DNA from: Strobilurus pachycystidiatus
Lineage: Eukaryota; Basidiomycota; Agaricomycetes; Agaricales; Physalacriaceae
Direction of reading: 5' to 3'
Length of the DNA: 64,000 nt
Assembly (NCBI GenBank): GCA_019915135.1
Contig: JAHLMK010000003.1
Coordinates: 2,542,001 to 2,606,000 of the forward strand
Shown: positions 34,811 to 46,290 of the stretch, piece by piece
Numbering within the stretch: the first letter of the stretch is position 1
How the letters are laid out: each line of letters starts with the position of its first letter
The notes under the pieces: model-generated
What the model saw: only the letters and a program-made list of their open reading frames with translations
What the model was told of the DNA's origin: nothing
Databases searched by the model: none
Made by a program: the position numbers and the translations under genes

Positions 34811-34910
34811 GACGCGTAGCATAGTTGAAGGTTTCCTGCAGGTTTCCTGTATAACTGTCTCTTGATCTTGACTGACACCTGACACCTGACACCTGACACC
34901 TGAGGCCTCT
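34784..34910 (-). repeat. Inverted repeat, right copy
   Basis: Reverse complement of 28020-28124. It contains four tandem GACACCT units (about 34874-34901) and a duplicated CAGGTTTCCT relative to the left copy. Confidence 0.9.
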
Positions 34911-34917
34911 GACACCA

Positions 34918-35295
34918 CGCTGGCCCAAAGATATTACCTAGAGTAAAAGAAAAGGACAAATGTTAGGCAAAAGCAAGAATTTGTCCCGGTATTTGTTCGA
35001 AGAAAAAGACATTCTATCAATCCTGCAAAATAATAGTCCAAAGCATAGCTTTTGCCAGAGAAAATGATCAAAAATTATACAAGAAAACGACTAAATTTAG
35101 ACAGCAACAAAGACAATGAATTACCTAGGAGAAATAGGTTCAAAATTCCGACACAAAGAAAGACAATTGCCGGGCACAAAGACATGATTTCTCCTCGGCA
35201 AAACACTATCTTTTACCCGGCACAAAGGCCGAGAGAAAGATAATCAATTGCGTCAGAGAAACTCTATCTTTTGCCGAGGTAAAAGAAAACGCCCG
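34918..35295. repeat. AT-rich tract with repeated purine motifs
   Basis: The tract contrasts with its GC-rich surroundings. GAGTAAAAGAAAA near its start is echoed by GAGGTAAAAGAAAA at its end. CTATCTTTT occurs twice (about 35207 and 35264), and CGGGCACAAAG / CCGGCACAAAG occur at about 35172 and 35217. It has no coding frame of note. It may be a small inserted element directly beside the KDZ unit; no clear terminal inverted repeat was found. Confidence 0.45.
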
Positions 35296-36535
35296 TTGAG
35301 GGGCAGATGAGTGCCCGAAGACCGGGTTCTCGGAAGTCCCTGCTCGGCCATTCGGCGGCTTGTGCTCGCCAGATGAGTGGGATCTCATAGCCGGATATCG
35401 GCAGACTAGACCGATGCCGCGACATACGCGCCTGTCCATCGTTCAAATGATCCAGGTCTCAATATTGAGCTTCTAATAGTGATATCTGACACGGCCTGCC
35501 TGAATGACAATCCGAAATTCACGCCTTTTGACGATGTATTTCCGTTGGACGAGACTGCAGCTGAGAATATCATAAACCTAGAATACACAAACGGCTATAG
35601 ATAGACACCGCGAGCGCTGAGAAGATACATACTGGATACATATGTACATTAAATACTATCGCCTGATGGCTTCCTGTGCCTGTCCGATCAGCCTGAATGA
35701 AATTCCGGCTAATCCACTTGACCCAACCGATCTATCCATCCCAATTAAGCACTGAACGCCTCCTTCGAACGACGCCACCCTCCACGACGTGCATCAGTGC
35801 ATCTTCTGGCTGGGCATACAATATGTTCGGCCTTCTCACCGTTCGCGCTCACCACTGCCGTAGGCCGATCATTGCACAGCCGCGTTCCAAACTAAGCTGA
35901 GCCTACCATTGCGCACCCAAACTCCAGCATCGCCCGCCGCCACCGTCGACAGCAGCCTCAAATGCCTCGTCAACAAGTCGAGCTTTTTCGCCCGATCAGA
36001 GGTCCACCTATTCTTACCCGCCGGCGTCGCAACGGCGCTCCGCTCGCCCACCGCGTCCTCAATGATTGCAAGCGCCATCGTCGCGCATTTGGGATGGACG
36101 CCAAGATCTTCGCGTTGGCGTGCGTGTATTCGATAGTGGCATTGATCTGTGCCAGTCTACTGATCATTATCCAGCCGACGCCTTACCATAAACCGACCAT
36201 TGCGCATCCCCGCGGCCATTTGACCGTCCGCGTATACAACGCCCAATCTTGGTGTATCGGGGCCGTTCATTGGTACCAACTGCTGGAATCCGACGTGTTC
36301 GTCCACGACGAAGAGCGACCCGGCTCTGTTGCATCCATGATCCACGTTCAGAGCACCGTGCCACGAGCCCAACGTCGTTTCAAGCACTGGTTCCGCCGCT
36401 CCGACCACATCCAAGTCAGTCAAACTCCAGTTTTCTCACTCACAGATCCTTCCAATCGAACTCAACTAGGTTCCCGTTCTTCCATCCGTCTGAGACACGA
36501 TTGTCGCCCGGTTTTGATTCTACACCCGTACCGTA
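35296..36535. other. No firmly supported gene
   Basis: One plus-strand frame (35962-36564) has a membrane-like segment (IFALACVYSIVALICASLLI) followed by a soluble stretch (VYNAQSWCIGAVHWYQLLES). The opposite strand is also open through much of the same interval, so the frame alone is weak evidence. It would run into the 75-bp tandem repeat. Confidence 0.25.
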
Positions 36536-36759
36536 CTATTCTTGTAAATACCACTTTACTTTAACCGTCCTCTTGCGAAAGCTCTAGTTCTTGTATCACC
36601 ATAGCTCACACTATTCTTGTAAATACCACTTTACTTTAACCGTCCTCTTGCGAAAGCTCTAGTTCTTGTATCACCATAGCTCACACTATTCTTGTAAATA
36701 CCACTTTACTTTAACCGTCCTCTTGCGAAAGCTCTAGTTCTTGTATCACCGTAGCTCAC
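36536..36759. repeat. 75-bp tandem repeat, three copies
   Basis: Units start at 36536, 36611 and 36686, each beginning CTATTCTTGTAAATACCAC and ending near ATAGCTCACA. They are nearly identical; the last has CACCGTAGC where the others have CACCATAGC. Near-identity implies a recent expansion. Confidence 0.95.
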
Positions 36760-36784
36760 TACATATCCTGCCACATGACTGTAC

Positions 36785-37351
36785 CTATTCCCCCAACGAG
36801 ACTTTCATAACAGATCGGATTTGGAGAAGAGATAGGAATTGTACACCTTCGCAGGCCAATCCAGGGACAAGAGATATCGCAAGCAGACCCGCAGTGAGAG
36901 GCGCGATGACCCTCTTCGTCGCCCTCAGAGAATCAGGGTCCTTCCATTGCGCATAATCTGTTTCTGCACTCAACAGCATTCCACTTCCTCGGAGACCAAG
37001 CCAAGATTGTACATGCGAGGGTGCGGATGGGAAAATAAGCAAGAGTAAGACCCAAAGCAAGAGTGGAGGCGCGGGGAGGAGAATTGCGTTTCGAAACCCG
37101 AGGCCGCTATTGGGAAGCATATCGACGTCGAGAACCTCGCTCGCTGCGGAGTTTGTTGAGCGGTTCACGGAAGAACTGCCACGCCTAGCAGACGCTTGAG
37201 CAGGGGAGCGCGATTGACGGAGGAGCCAGGAGATGACCGCAAGGTCAAAAGCGTTGTCGCTAACACATATGCACCTTGTTCTTGCGCACGCATGGGTGGC
37301 ACCCGCGTCGTCGATCGAGCCTCTCCAATGTCGAGCCTGGTTTCCCGCCAA
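36785..37351 (-). CDS. Possible small membrane protein
   Basis: A 188-codon minus-strand frame. It has a serine-rich middle (RRGSSSVNRSTNSAASE) and a strongly hydrophobic segment (ILLPAPPLLLWVLLLLIF, about residues 90-107) that would span a membrane. No family is recognised, there is no splice evidence, and plus-strand frames overlap. It may be a chance frame. Confidence 0.25.
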   Translation of the reverse strand: MAGNQARHWRGSIDDAGATHACARTRCICVSDNAFDLAVISWLLRQSRSPAQASARRGSSSVNRSTNSAASEVLDVDMLPNSGLGFRNAILLPAPPLLLWVLLLLIFPSAPSHVQSWLGLRGSGMLLSAETDYAQWKDPDSLRATKRVIAPLTAGLLAISLVPGLACEGVQFLSLLQIRSVMKVSLGE

Positions 37352-37384
37352 TTCTCATCTAGACGACAGCTCAGCGATTACTCT

Positions 37385-39875
37385 ACATCGAGCAGGGGAA
37401 TGAACAAACTTCGCGATGGCGATGACGGGCATCGTACTGGTCGGCGAATGCCTCGTCTACGTCTGTCACGGCTTGCTCTATAGCGGCCTTCTCAATAGCA
37501 GCGCATGCAAATTGTCCTGCACCAATATGAGAGTGACCTGATCCTGTTGAACAACCTCCGTGAACCAGCCTCGACCAAATACGTCCTAAGATGGTTGGCC
37601 AAATTGCTCTTGAGGGGCTCCTTGCAAGTAACGAGGGCAAGACTTCCAACCAACTTCTGCGCCATCAGGTGTGAGGCCTTCCGGATTTTATCCTCGTTGG
37701 GCTCCGTAGCAAAGTCTTTGACGATCAACTCCCGAGTCGAGATGCCGGCGATTGTGACAGACTTTTCGACGACTGGTAGAACGATCTTGAAGAAAAGGGA
37801 GTCAATGCATGGACAAGAGATCGGGCAAGTTTCCTCACCTCTCGAACCGAGCGACCAACAGCAAGTTGGACAGCCCGCTTGAACGCTGGGTTCAAGTTCA
37901 GGGACTCAACTGAGAATCAATAGAATCAACTGAATGTGGCCACCCAGTGGACGCTGCGTTTCCGCTGGGCTCGCAGGACCGAGAGGCAAAACCTGCGCAT
38001 CACCGCCAAGGTGCTGTGGCGTCGGATCGTAGTCCCCGCCCATAGGTAACGAATTGATATCAGACACATACTCCGGCAAAGGCGGTCCCGCGAGACTCTC
38101 GGAAAGGAGTCGGTTACGCAGAATGTCGTCGGGTCCACGTTGTTCAGGTCAATTTCAACAAAGGTGCATAGCAGCTCAATCTCGAATTTCGGGTTCAAAC
38201 GCAGCTCGGCGAAGTAGTAGAACTCGGCCGGAAGACTGACCACGGCCATCAGCCACGGATTGGGACTTTTGAATACCCTAGATTTGGAACAGCCCTCCAG
38301 CGTTTTGCACACGAAGGGCAAGGCAACATGCAACCGGCCGCTGTGATACCCTTCGATAACAAGGTCCTTGAACGACAGGTTCTGATGGGTTGGTCGCGAG
38401 CCAGGGTTATAGATCACAGCCAGAAGCCGACGTTTTTCAGAGCATTCCTCTCCGCCCCGGATTGCATGGACGGCTCGGAGTTCAACGATGTTCATATACT
38501 CACGAAGGTCTCGTATAGAATAAATTTAGAGAGAACCTTGAACCCAAGGCATCGAGGAAGCGGAGGTAGAGAAAGTGGTTGTTGGGCTCTGAGCTGACGC
38601 GTTGATCAACAAGGTAGTTCGCAAACCACCTGGAGTGGTCTTCAACGAAGAGGCCTTTCATCTCGCTGAGTTTGAAGTCGAAGTTACTGCGTGCCAAATC
38701 GTTGACAATGAAAACAATCTTGTCGGAGAGTTCCTCGGGCGGTTCGTCGATAAGATCCGTGAGAGGGTCGGGTTGGATGGATGTGAAGGCGGGAGCGGAG
38801 TCGGAGGGAGCGCCAATCGCAAGCGTCCTGACATCGCCATTTGCGTACCCTTCAACAGACGACGTTGCCAGATGGCGCTGGATACTCGTTACGAGTTCTG
38901 GCTTGGCCTCGGCCAGTGTTGAAATTTCGACCCATTTCTCGCACAGTGGACGCCATTCTGCCAGTCGATACTCGAAGCGACTGGAAGACTGAAGCCCAAA
39001 CTTGAAAAGATGGTGTCTGGAGGACAGTGGAGGGCATCTGAAACGTAGCGCATGGCGATGCCAAGAGGGATGGAGTCGATGAGCTGGTGCTGGATGAGCG
39101 ATCCGAAGAGGTATCCGGTCATGGCTAGCTCCCGGGCGGACTAATAGAATTGGAAGAACTTGTACTCGTCAAAGAGGAAATGGAGCATGCACGAGAAGAC
39201 TTTGTAGTCGCGAGGGTTCGAAGAGTCCTTGTATCGCTGCAGCTTGGAGATCACCTCGTCGATGGTAATGTTCTCGTCGTACATTTGCTTGTAGATGCCG
39301 TCTACCTCCGCCTCAACCTCTAGAGGGTAATTGACGACGGTGGTACCAGGTCCCACGTCTGATCCGGGGATGAGACTCATGAGGCGAGGATGGATTTGAA
39401 GACAAAAGTTTCGGACTTCCATGCTGCGCTGCGCGTCTTCCTTCTCCATCAAATTGGCACTAAGTAAGATGGATGAGAGTGTGCGTGCTCGACAGAAGAG
39501 AGCTGCTTACCTGTTCCGAAGAACATGAGTATGATACTATACGCGTGGTCTTCTCGCTTTGTATCTTGTCTTCCAAGAACTCCACAACTGCTCGAAGAAA
39601 TTCGGCGCCGTGAGTCCCAGATCTAAGAAGAAACACGAAAACTCACCATCGACAAGGAAAAGTAAAGTATCCAGAAGGGGAAAGACAACAGCATCAAGAT
39701 TGTTGCCCGATGCATGGAACTGCAATATGACATGAGTATCGGTGCAAATCCGCAAGATCCAACAACATACCGAAGTGAGCCGGAACAGAGCCTGACATAA
39801 CTCGCGGCGTAGTTCCTTCACAGAATGTGCTTCATTTGGCAAAGAGACCGCGGGTGACTTCAAAGGCTCCGTGGG
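37385..39875 (-). pseudogene. NOT1: Internal fragment of NOT1, CCR4-NOT scaffold
   Basis: NOT1 is the large scaffold of the CCR4-NOT deadenylase. The minus strand carries, in order, the HEAT region that binds tristetraprolin in animals (DEDAQ-type start, then VDGIYKQMYDENITIDEVIS, CMLHFLFDEYKFFQ, IPLGIAMRYVSDALHCPPDT). Next is the MIF4G domain that docks CAF1 (FIVNDLARSNFDFKLSEMKG, WFANYLVDQRVSSEPNNHFL, KSPNPWLMAVVSLPAE). Last is the DUF3819 / CNOT9-binding region (NPAFKRAVQLAV, SVTIAGISTRELIVKDFATE, GSLALVTCKEPLKSNLANHL, IEKAAIEQAVTDVDEAFADQ). The N-terminal part and the C-terminal NOT box are absent. One-base deletions occur near 39010 and 37575, with another shift near 37510. An intron (37790-37840, gtgagg..cttcaag) is kept, so the copy arose from DNA rather than mRNA. 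A 39860-40066 frame may be its first piece. Confidence 0.93.
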
Positions 39876-40066
39876 CACCTATGATATGTCAAGTCACTCT
39901 GTAGAACATAATGTCGTCCGGCGCACCTTCGAAAATCGGGCAAGACTTGTCGGATCTCCTTCCGCATCTCTCTCTCGTGTTGCTCCTCCGGGATATTCCT
40001 AACTCTGAAGCCGTACAAAGCTAAAGAGGGCGGCACAACGGCCACCCCTATACTGTGCTCCAACAT

Positions 40067-41231
40067 CCTGCAGTGTAGTAGTGCGGAAACAGATAGTATT
40101 CGTCTCGTTTGTGGCGGCAGTGGTGTTAGAACGAAGTATCAGCGCGCATTAAGGCGCCCGCCCCGTTACAACAGTGAGGTGATGAGCGAGGAAAGGGCCA
40201 ACTCCCGCGGGTCGAACCAAAACGCCTTGATTATTCTCCACGCCTGATCCAAAACGCCTTGCTTGCCAAATCCGTACTCGAGTCGAGTCGAGTTCAGGGT
40301 TCGAGTCACCTCGACCTCGCGAGTCGTCAAGCGAGAAGAAGCGGAAGATTGCCTATATCTGATTGAAATAGGGAAGGGTGTGTGGGTCCGACAGAAATGA
40401 GTGGGTAGGAAGACCTAAGTTGTCGAGTACAATGGGAGAAAGCTATGTGCCACGCCAGTCAGACAGGCCTGACTTTGCCAGCTCAAGACTATGCACCTCT
40501 TTGGACGTTCGGCCGGTCACAGCCAAACTGGCACCCATCGCCCGGTGGTCGCTAGGGCGGAAAGATACGAGCGCTGCATAACTGAGTTGGGAGCGGCTCA
40601 TCGCAAAGCAGGAAGAGCGGACGAACGGGAAACAGCATCACGCCGGGATCGCTCTTGGAAGGGTGAGTGCGGTCCTGCAACGCCTAGACGACAAAAAATG
40701 CTCCGGGGACGTATGTTCGGGTGCGCACGGTTCAACCGTGTCACAAAGTCGTCCTGAGGCCTGAGTATTGAGGAGGTGAGGGCGAGGGAGGCACCTGGGC
40801 GGCACTGAAGAAGGTAACGTTGTACTTGTTTGGCTGGCGACCTGTGCTGCACTGCTGCTGGCCTTCGGCGATCATTCGGTCCGGGCGAAGTTCTAAATGG
40901 ACCTGAAAGGCTGAAAGATTGACAGAAATCGGGCGATTCCGTTCATCCCCAATTTGTCATCGCGAGTCGCGATCGTCGGCGCGCCTTGCACACTCAGCAT
41001 GGCGTGAGCGCGTCAATGCGAGTCGAGGTAAGAAACGGGGATGTATAGAGAGGCGCCCACTAGTGTCATCCCTTCTTAAACGCCATGCGAAAGATTGTGG
41101 ATCCAATACAATTTATAATACAAAATCATACACGTAGTGAACCCTGCTCAACTACCAAGTAATAGATCAGCCAAACACGCTAAGGAACATGGAAATCGTA
41201 GAAAGACGAGATTGTAGTCGTAGAAATGCGC
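40067..41231. other. No supported gene
   Basis: Several short frames exist without splice or motif support. The segment 40262-40330 has a GAGTCGAGTCGAGTT run. Confidence 0.35.
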
Positions 41232-42500
41232 CTAACTCCTGCCATTGCGGTAACGCTCCAGCTCGGCGGCCATGGCAGCTACTTTGGCTTCAGCGGCGTC
41301 TGCTCTAGCTTCAGCGGCGGCTTTCCCGGCTTTGTCGGCTTCCTGTTGATGCAGGTCATGAGCCAGACTCTGCATAACTTGGTTGAGAGACAGGTAGAAA
41401 CGAATAAGTATAAGTTATCACAGACCGTCTTTGCTGCAGAAAGCTCCTTTTCGTTTAGAGCCCATTGCGTTTGATATGCCTTTTGGAGGGCCGGCAGTTT
41501 ATGCTTTTCTGGAAGCTGAGCGAATGCTGCGGGCGCGACGCCCGACCATTTCTTCTGCTTTCCCCTGCCCTTCTCGCATGGTGCGGCCCGAACCTTTGTC
41601 TCTGAGGTGATGAGGCTCCAGAGCATGCCCGCGAACCAGTAACATTGAGTCGTCACAACGTTGTATGCGGGTGATTCCCGGCTCAAGACAGATGCCATCG
41701 TGAGGAGTTGTTCGAGACGGAACTGAATGTTCTCTGCTATGAAGTCAATTTCCAGGAGGGTATACGACGGCGGGTCGTCGGTCATTGATTGTCCCAGCTT
41801 GTAGGACACTTTGTCCGCAGCTTTGCGTTTGCCAAAGCTCAAGTCAGAGGACCAGGCAACTGGCTGGCTGACACTCGAGCTAGAGAGTGTGGACCTCGAG
41901 GCGGGCCTTCCCGCCGGCGCGGGGGAGCCAGAGCGGCTTGGCGGCGAAGGTGGGGTCGTGGAAGCGGGCACGGCCTGGAAGGGTTGCGGGAAAGCCTCTG
42001 CATCTGACGCCCGCGGGTTCGTCTGGTCTACGTGGCAATCAGCATTGCGCATCGGTGAAATGTGCAGCGGCTCACCATCAATCACGACTGTCGGAGGGCC
42101 GTCATCTGGTGTAACGTTCTGCTGCGCATGCTTTCCACCAGCCTCGACTTGATTCTTTGAATTCTTCGCCTCCTGCAGATCACTGAAACGCTCTAGCCTG
42201 GCCACAGCCCTTTCCAAAGCGTTGCCATTGTCATCCCGGAGCTCGAGCAAAGCAACGACGTATTCGTGCTGGCTACCGGATTTATACTTGTAGAGCGTGG
42301 CATAACTGACAAACCAATTGCCGATGTCTAGTGGGGAGACCGTCCGTAATCGATCCAGTAGATCGTCCGCAGTCCTTATACCAACACCGTTGGTGAAGAC
42401 GGCAGCATTGCCACGAACTCGGTTTGCCGTAGAGGAAGATAAAGCGTTGGGAGGCATGAAGGAACTGATGAAGCGCTTGAGTCGAGAGAGGATGCCCATG
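41232..42500 (-). CDS. Two-exon unknown protein with C-terminal coiled coil
   Basis: ATG 42500 begins MGILSRLKRFISSFMPPNAL; an in-frame ATG further up at 42574 is possible but less likely. It is followed by GIRTADDLLDRLRTVSPLDI, then WFVSYATLYKYKSGSQHEYV. A long proline/serine linker follows, then a helical block with YNVVTTQCYWFAGMLWSLI and KKWSGVAPAAFAQLPEKHKL. One intron near 41374-41429 (gtctgt..atgcag) joins the frame to an alanine-rich coiled coil (ADKAGKAAAEARADAAEAKV), ending at TAG 41232. I recall similar proteins (SYATLYKY.., QCYWFA..) as multi-copy unknowns in Agaricomycetes. It appears intact. Confidence 0.75.
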
Positions 42501-44676
42501 TCAGAAGGAACGACGGCGAGGCACTTCAATGATATGGTCGACAGTACGCAGCGTGTAAGTAGCGCGTATGCCAAACAAGCTCAAGTTAGGAAGCAAGCTA
42601 TTTCGGGCCGGGCGCATGAGTGAATTAAAACAACGTGCCATTGAGCTTTAACTTGAATCATATGAATGTCAGATGAGGTACATACGTTCCCTTCTTGCCT
42701 CATCCTTCCTCGCGGCTCATCAGGCTGAGGTTATCTTATACAGTATCCGACACGAAGTGATCGCACACACTCGGTGGTCTGAAGTCTAGTCGGTAGCAAC
42801 GGATCACCAATCAGCTATTCAATTGATTTGGACTACAAGCGCGCGAATTAGGACCGCCGCGCTATTATCTTCTTCTGAACGCCGTTGACAGAACACAGCG
42901 CCTTGGTCAAACCACTTTTGAAATGCAAGTCTCTGTCAATATTCCACGAGAGCCCCGTTACTCTATCCCACGTCTCCTGGCTCCCCACATTTTCGTTGAC
43001 AAAATACGTAGGAAAAAGAGCATCTCCGAGGACAATCTCTTTGTCCAACCAGCTTCACATCTTCTGCGACGCACAAAAAGCTCAACAACTCTATCCGAAC
43101 TCCCAACCCTCGTCTTTTCCCGCTTGAACCGCTTTGACCGAGGCGCCTTCCAGATGCCTCTTAATACGAACATGGAGGTCTCAGCATCTGGCAATGCTCC
43201 ACATCCATCCTTCCAACTCGTCGATGAGCTTCAGGGCCCATCTTCTACTCCAGAAATTGTGGGGCAACCTACGAGCTTTCCCGAGTGCCCCAACTTATAT
43301 ACGGGTCATTTCTCGAGATGGTAACACCTCCCAACTCTGAAGGAGGCTCTAGGCCAGCCTCGGACACGAGTTCCGTGCGTTCCACCTCGTAAGTAGACGG
43401 TCATTCGTCTCTTCATCTGAAAATTGAATATGATTTCAGCCTCTCCCGGTCCTTATTACTGGCCGTTCGGGCCATACGTCTATAAGCGGCTTCGAGTGCA
43501 TCTAACAGTGAGAACGGAGGTAAGAAGTACGCAGGACTACTATCTCAGCCGCGACCGTGACTCTACCGCATCATGATCATCGTCTTTGCCGAGAGTCCAC
43601 GCCATGCAGCAAGCTGACCAGAGGCCCTCAGAAGGTCAGGAATCACGATGAGGTGTTGAACGTGGAGGATGCATTTCAGTCGACAGTCTGTGGTACACTC
43701 AAATTTCATTGTCAGACTTCATCTGCGGAGATTGGGCACCCCGATTGCCATTCAGATGGGTAAGTCGAGTGCAGTATCCAGTGAGCCGCGTCGAAGAAGT
43801 TATTGGTAACATGCTACTAGATGAAGCGGGAAGTACGGACGTGCATTTGAGCCTCGCATTGCAGTCATGGGTCCAAGCTAAGTTGAGCCCATCGCCTCAT
43901 GCTAATCACACGGCATTATTGTGATGCATGAGAAGGGTCTGAGTTGATTCGAAACATCTCAGTCTCATCCCCCCAATGTTGCAATGATGTATGTAGACAA
44001 GCCCAACCAGGTCGTGGCTACGCTTCTGACGCTTAGTGAGATAGAACAGCACAAGGAGCATTCGTGCGTGCGTGAACTTGAGTATGACTATCATATCGTA
44101 AGTAATCGATTAGGCTTGCTTACCTATGCATGTTGGTTTCCTTCTACCACGCAGCCCACCTTCCAACCTTCACACCGGACTGAGCCGACGTGGACCTCTC
44201 CTCCCACTGCTACTCATGCCTCGGGAAGTATCTCTCGTATAGACTTTTCTCCGGATCGACTGACCCTCAAAGCTTGCAGCATACCACGCTTGTGCATTCG
44301 GATGGACATGTAACATGCCCATGTATGGTATAGCGTTTATAGACCAGTAGCACCCGGAAAGAGCTTCGGGTTCGATCATGCGAATTCGAGAATCCTTGGG
44401 CGGAGGTTTTCCAGGCAGCCTGTTCAGGGAGTCTGCGTGAATCATTGTGAAGCTATGCTCTCCTTTGGCGATAGTGAATCTCAAGGTTTCGGCTCTGGTT
44501 GGTTGTATTCATTAGTTACTGTCGTAGGCTCATTTCAATGCTCAAACTTACCGTTCATCGGGCACCTTTTCATCCATTTTATCCCAAAGAGTCTCGCGAA
44601 CGGCTTCCTCCTCTCGCAGGGTACGCGGTGCCCTCACGATCAACTCCCCCATGCCAAAGTCCCCCTTGCCAGTTTC
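42501..44676. other. No firmly supported gene
   Basis: The best frame is 42923-43324 on the plus strand (FVDKIRRKKSISEDNLFVQP, then MPLNTNMEVSASGNAPHPSF), perhaps extending through an intron near 43389-43438 (gtaagtag..tttcag). I could not find a continuing frame after it. The rest, 43500-44676, holds only short frames. Confidence 0.3.
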
Positions 44677-46290
44677 GGCCTGGACCAATTGGGCGCGCTG
44701 GAACCCCGTTCTTCCCTGGATGTGTAGTCTATAAGAGAGTGACGTTTACAAGTGCAATAAATATTGACTCGCCTCTCTCATCTGCCGGAGCCCATCATCG
44801 TGAACATGGCCAGATTTGCCGACCTTGACAAAGTCAGCCTCAGGCCGCGGGCATGTAAACCCAAGTACGCGTACCTCACAATCGCCTTGGGTAGACCTGT
44901 CCAGACTTCTGTCCCTGTCTGTTCTTCTCTGAATCTTGGAGCTCCCGTGCTTAAGACTCGTAAGCGTCTACATCTTCCAAGTTGCAGGCCAACAAACTTA
45001 CGTCTCCCAAACGCTCGTCAATCTCGTACCAAGGGCGCTTACGCCCACCAGTGGTCCTAGCTGGTTCCTGACGTGTTCCTCTGGCCATTGAAATGGGTTC
45101 GTGACGTGTTGTTTCAAACAACTACGTTTGTCGTCCTGGCGCGTTTAGGAGAAGATGGTGAGCAGAGTAAGACTGATAGCAACCCTAATCAGGATCAAGT
45201 CAAGAGCCTTGCGTGCCGTAGGCCCGTAGCAGCCAAACACGTACAATCCTTCGCAACCCAGGGTATCCTTTTCTCCAACGTCTCCCTCACCACTTGTGGC
45301 CCTCTCCGTCTCGTCGCTTATTCTCTCCGGACGACAATGTGACATGGTTGAACCATGCGCACCCGAACTTGCTTCCCAGGGTCAATTTCGTCGTATTGGA
45401 CTCTCAAGAGGCGGCCCGGGACCCAGACAGTCAGCGACTCCCATGGACGTTTAAACGTCATCATATTCCATGAAATCCAATCCCTCTATCCCAATCTTGT
45501 AGTAGACGTATCATCCTGGTCGATGATAATTGACACCAAACATTGTCCTACTGGCCGCGGTACTGTAGCGGTGAGCGCCATGTTGATCATTGCGTCCACT
45601 TTGACTAATTCAATCGTAGCTCAGGACACAAGGACTCCCGTTTGACGGGCGAAACCCTTCCCGATGACGCCTTCCACCACAACTGACAAGGGGGCGGAAC
45701 ATAGCCCTTCGCATCTTCAACTTGGTTTGACTGACTTGATGCAGTCCGACGGGCTACCCCTACAAGGCGAATGTTCTTCATGACGCGATTCCGAGTCGGA
45801 TACACCCACTTCGAGAGACTACGAGAGGAACCTCCACGCACACGCGATTTGCCTCCATAGTTACGATACGCAATCTTCATTACAACTACCACTTATTGTA
45901 CCTGAAACTGCTACTATCACATCCCTGGCCATTTTCGTACTTATTTCCCTGCCAAAATGACCGAAACCAAAGAAACAGAGAGCACCGGCGGTGAGACCGA
46001 CGGAAGACCGATGTCCATGATGAGGAAGACGAAGAGGGCGCGCAGGAGTGACCACACTGTACCCGCCGATTCAGGATGGCCGATGGCCGAGTTTGTCTCG
46101 AGACTGTCTCGAGACTGTCTCGAGACCAGCTCGAGACCTTTCATAACGAATTATGCTGACGTTGTGTTTATTGCAGTTCCGACGGCCGACCCACACGAAG
46201 CCGTTGATCGCCCGATGGCGATCATTGCCCTCTTTTTCCACTCTTCGACGATTACTGTACTGGCATGTGGAGGCATGCCCGTCGCTACGA
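44677..46290 (+). repeat. Dispersed repeat R1, copy a
   Basis: Nearly identical to 61962-63580 in the same orientation at a constant offset of about 17,285 bp; only a handful of substitutions are visible over 1.6 kb. It contains three tandem TCTCGAGACTG-like units (about 46098-46130). The minus strand holds possible short exons (for example GRKRPWYEIDERLGDVSLLA and ALTATVPRPVGQCLVSIIID), but no complete protein could be assembled. Class unknown. The right end differs from copy c after about 46255, so this copy is truncated or rearranged there. Confidence 0.92.

Larger units (their letters stand above)
28020..34910. mobile_element. Candidate 6.9 kb KDZ DNA transposon
   Basis: Inverted repeats of about 105-127 bp (28020-28124 and 34784-34910) point the same way relative to the interior. 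Between them lie a complete-looking KDZ transposase (30109-33873) and a divergent intact 192-aa gene (34115-34810). The outermost aligned bases read AGAGGCCTCAGGTGT on both ends. The words next to the CAGGTGT core are AGGCCT on each side, a palindrome that could be either repeat or target duplication, so I cannot fix the exact ends. About 2 kb on the left (28.1-30.1 kb) has only weak frames. It may be two unrelated dispersed repeats that merely flank the gene, and a second genomic copy would decide. Confidence 0.55.

Noticed and set aside
40262..40340. A tRNA-like GGTTCGAGTC word near 40295
   Set aside because: No acceptor stem, D-arm or anticodon arm can be placed around it.
45073..45342. 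Identical 89-codon frames at 45073-45342 and 62358-62627
   Set aside because: They are conserved only because both lie in recent R1 copies. They lack splice or domain support, and the opposite strand looks at least as coding.
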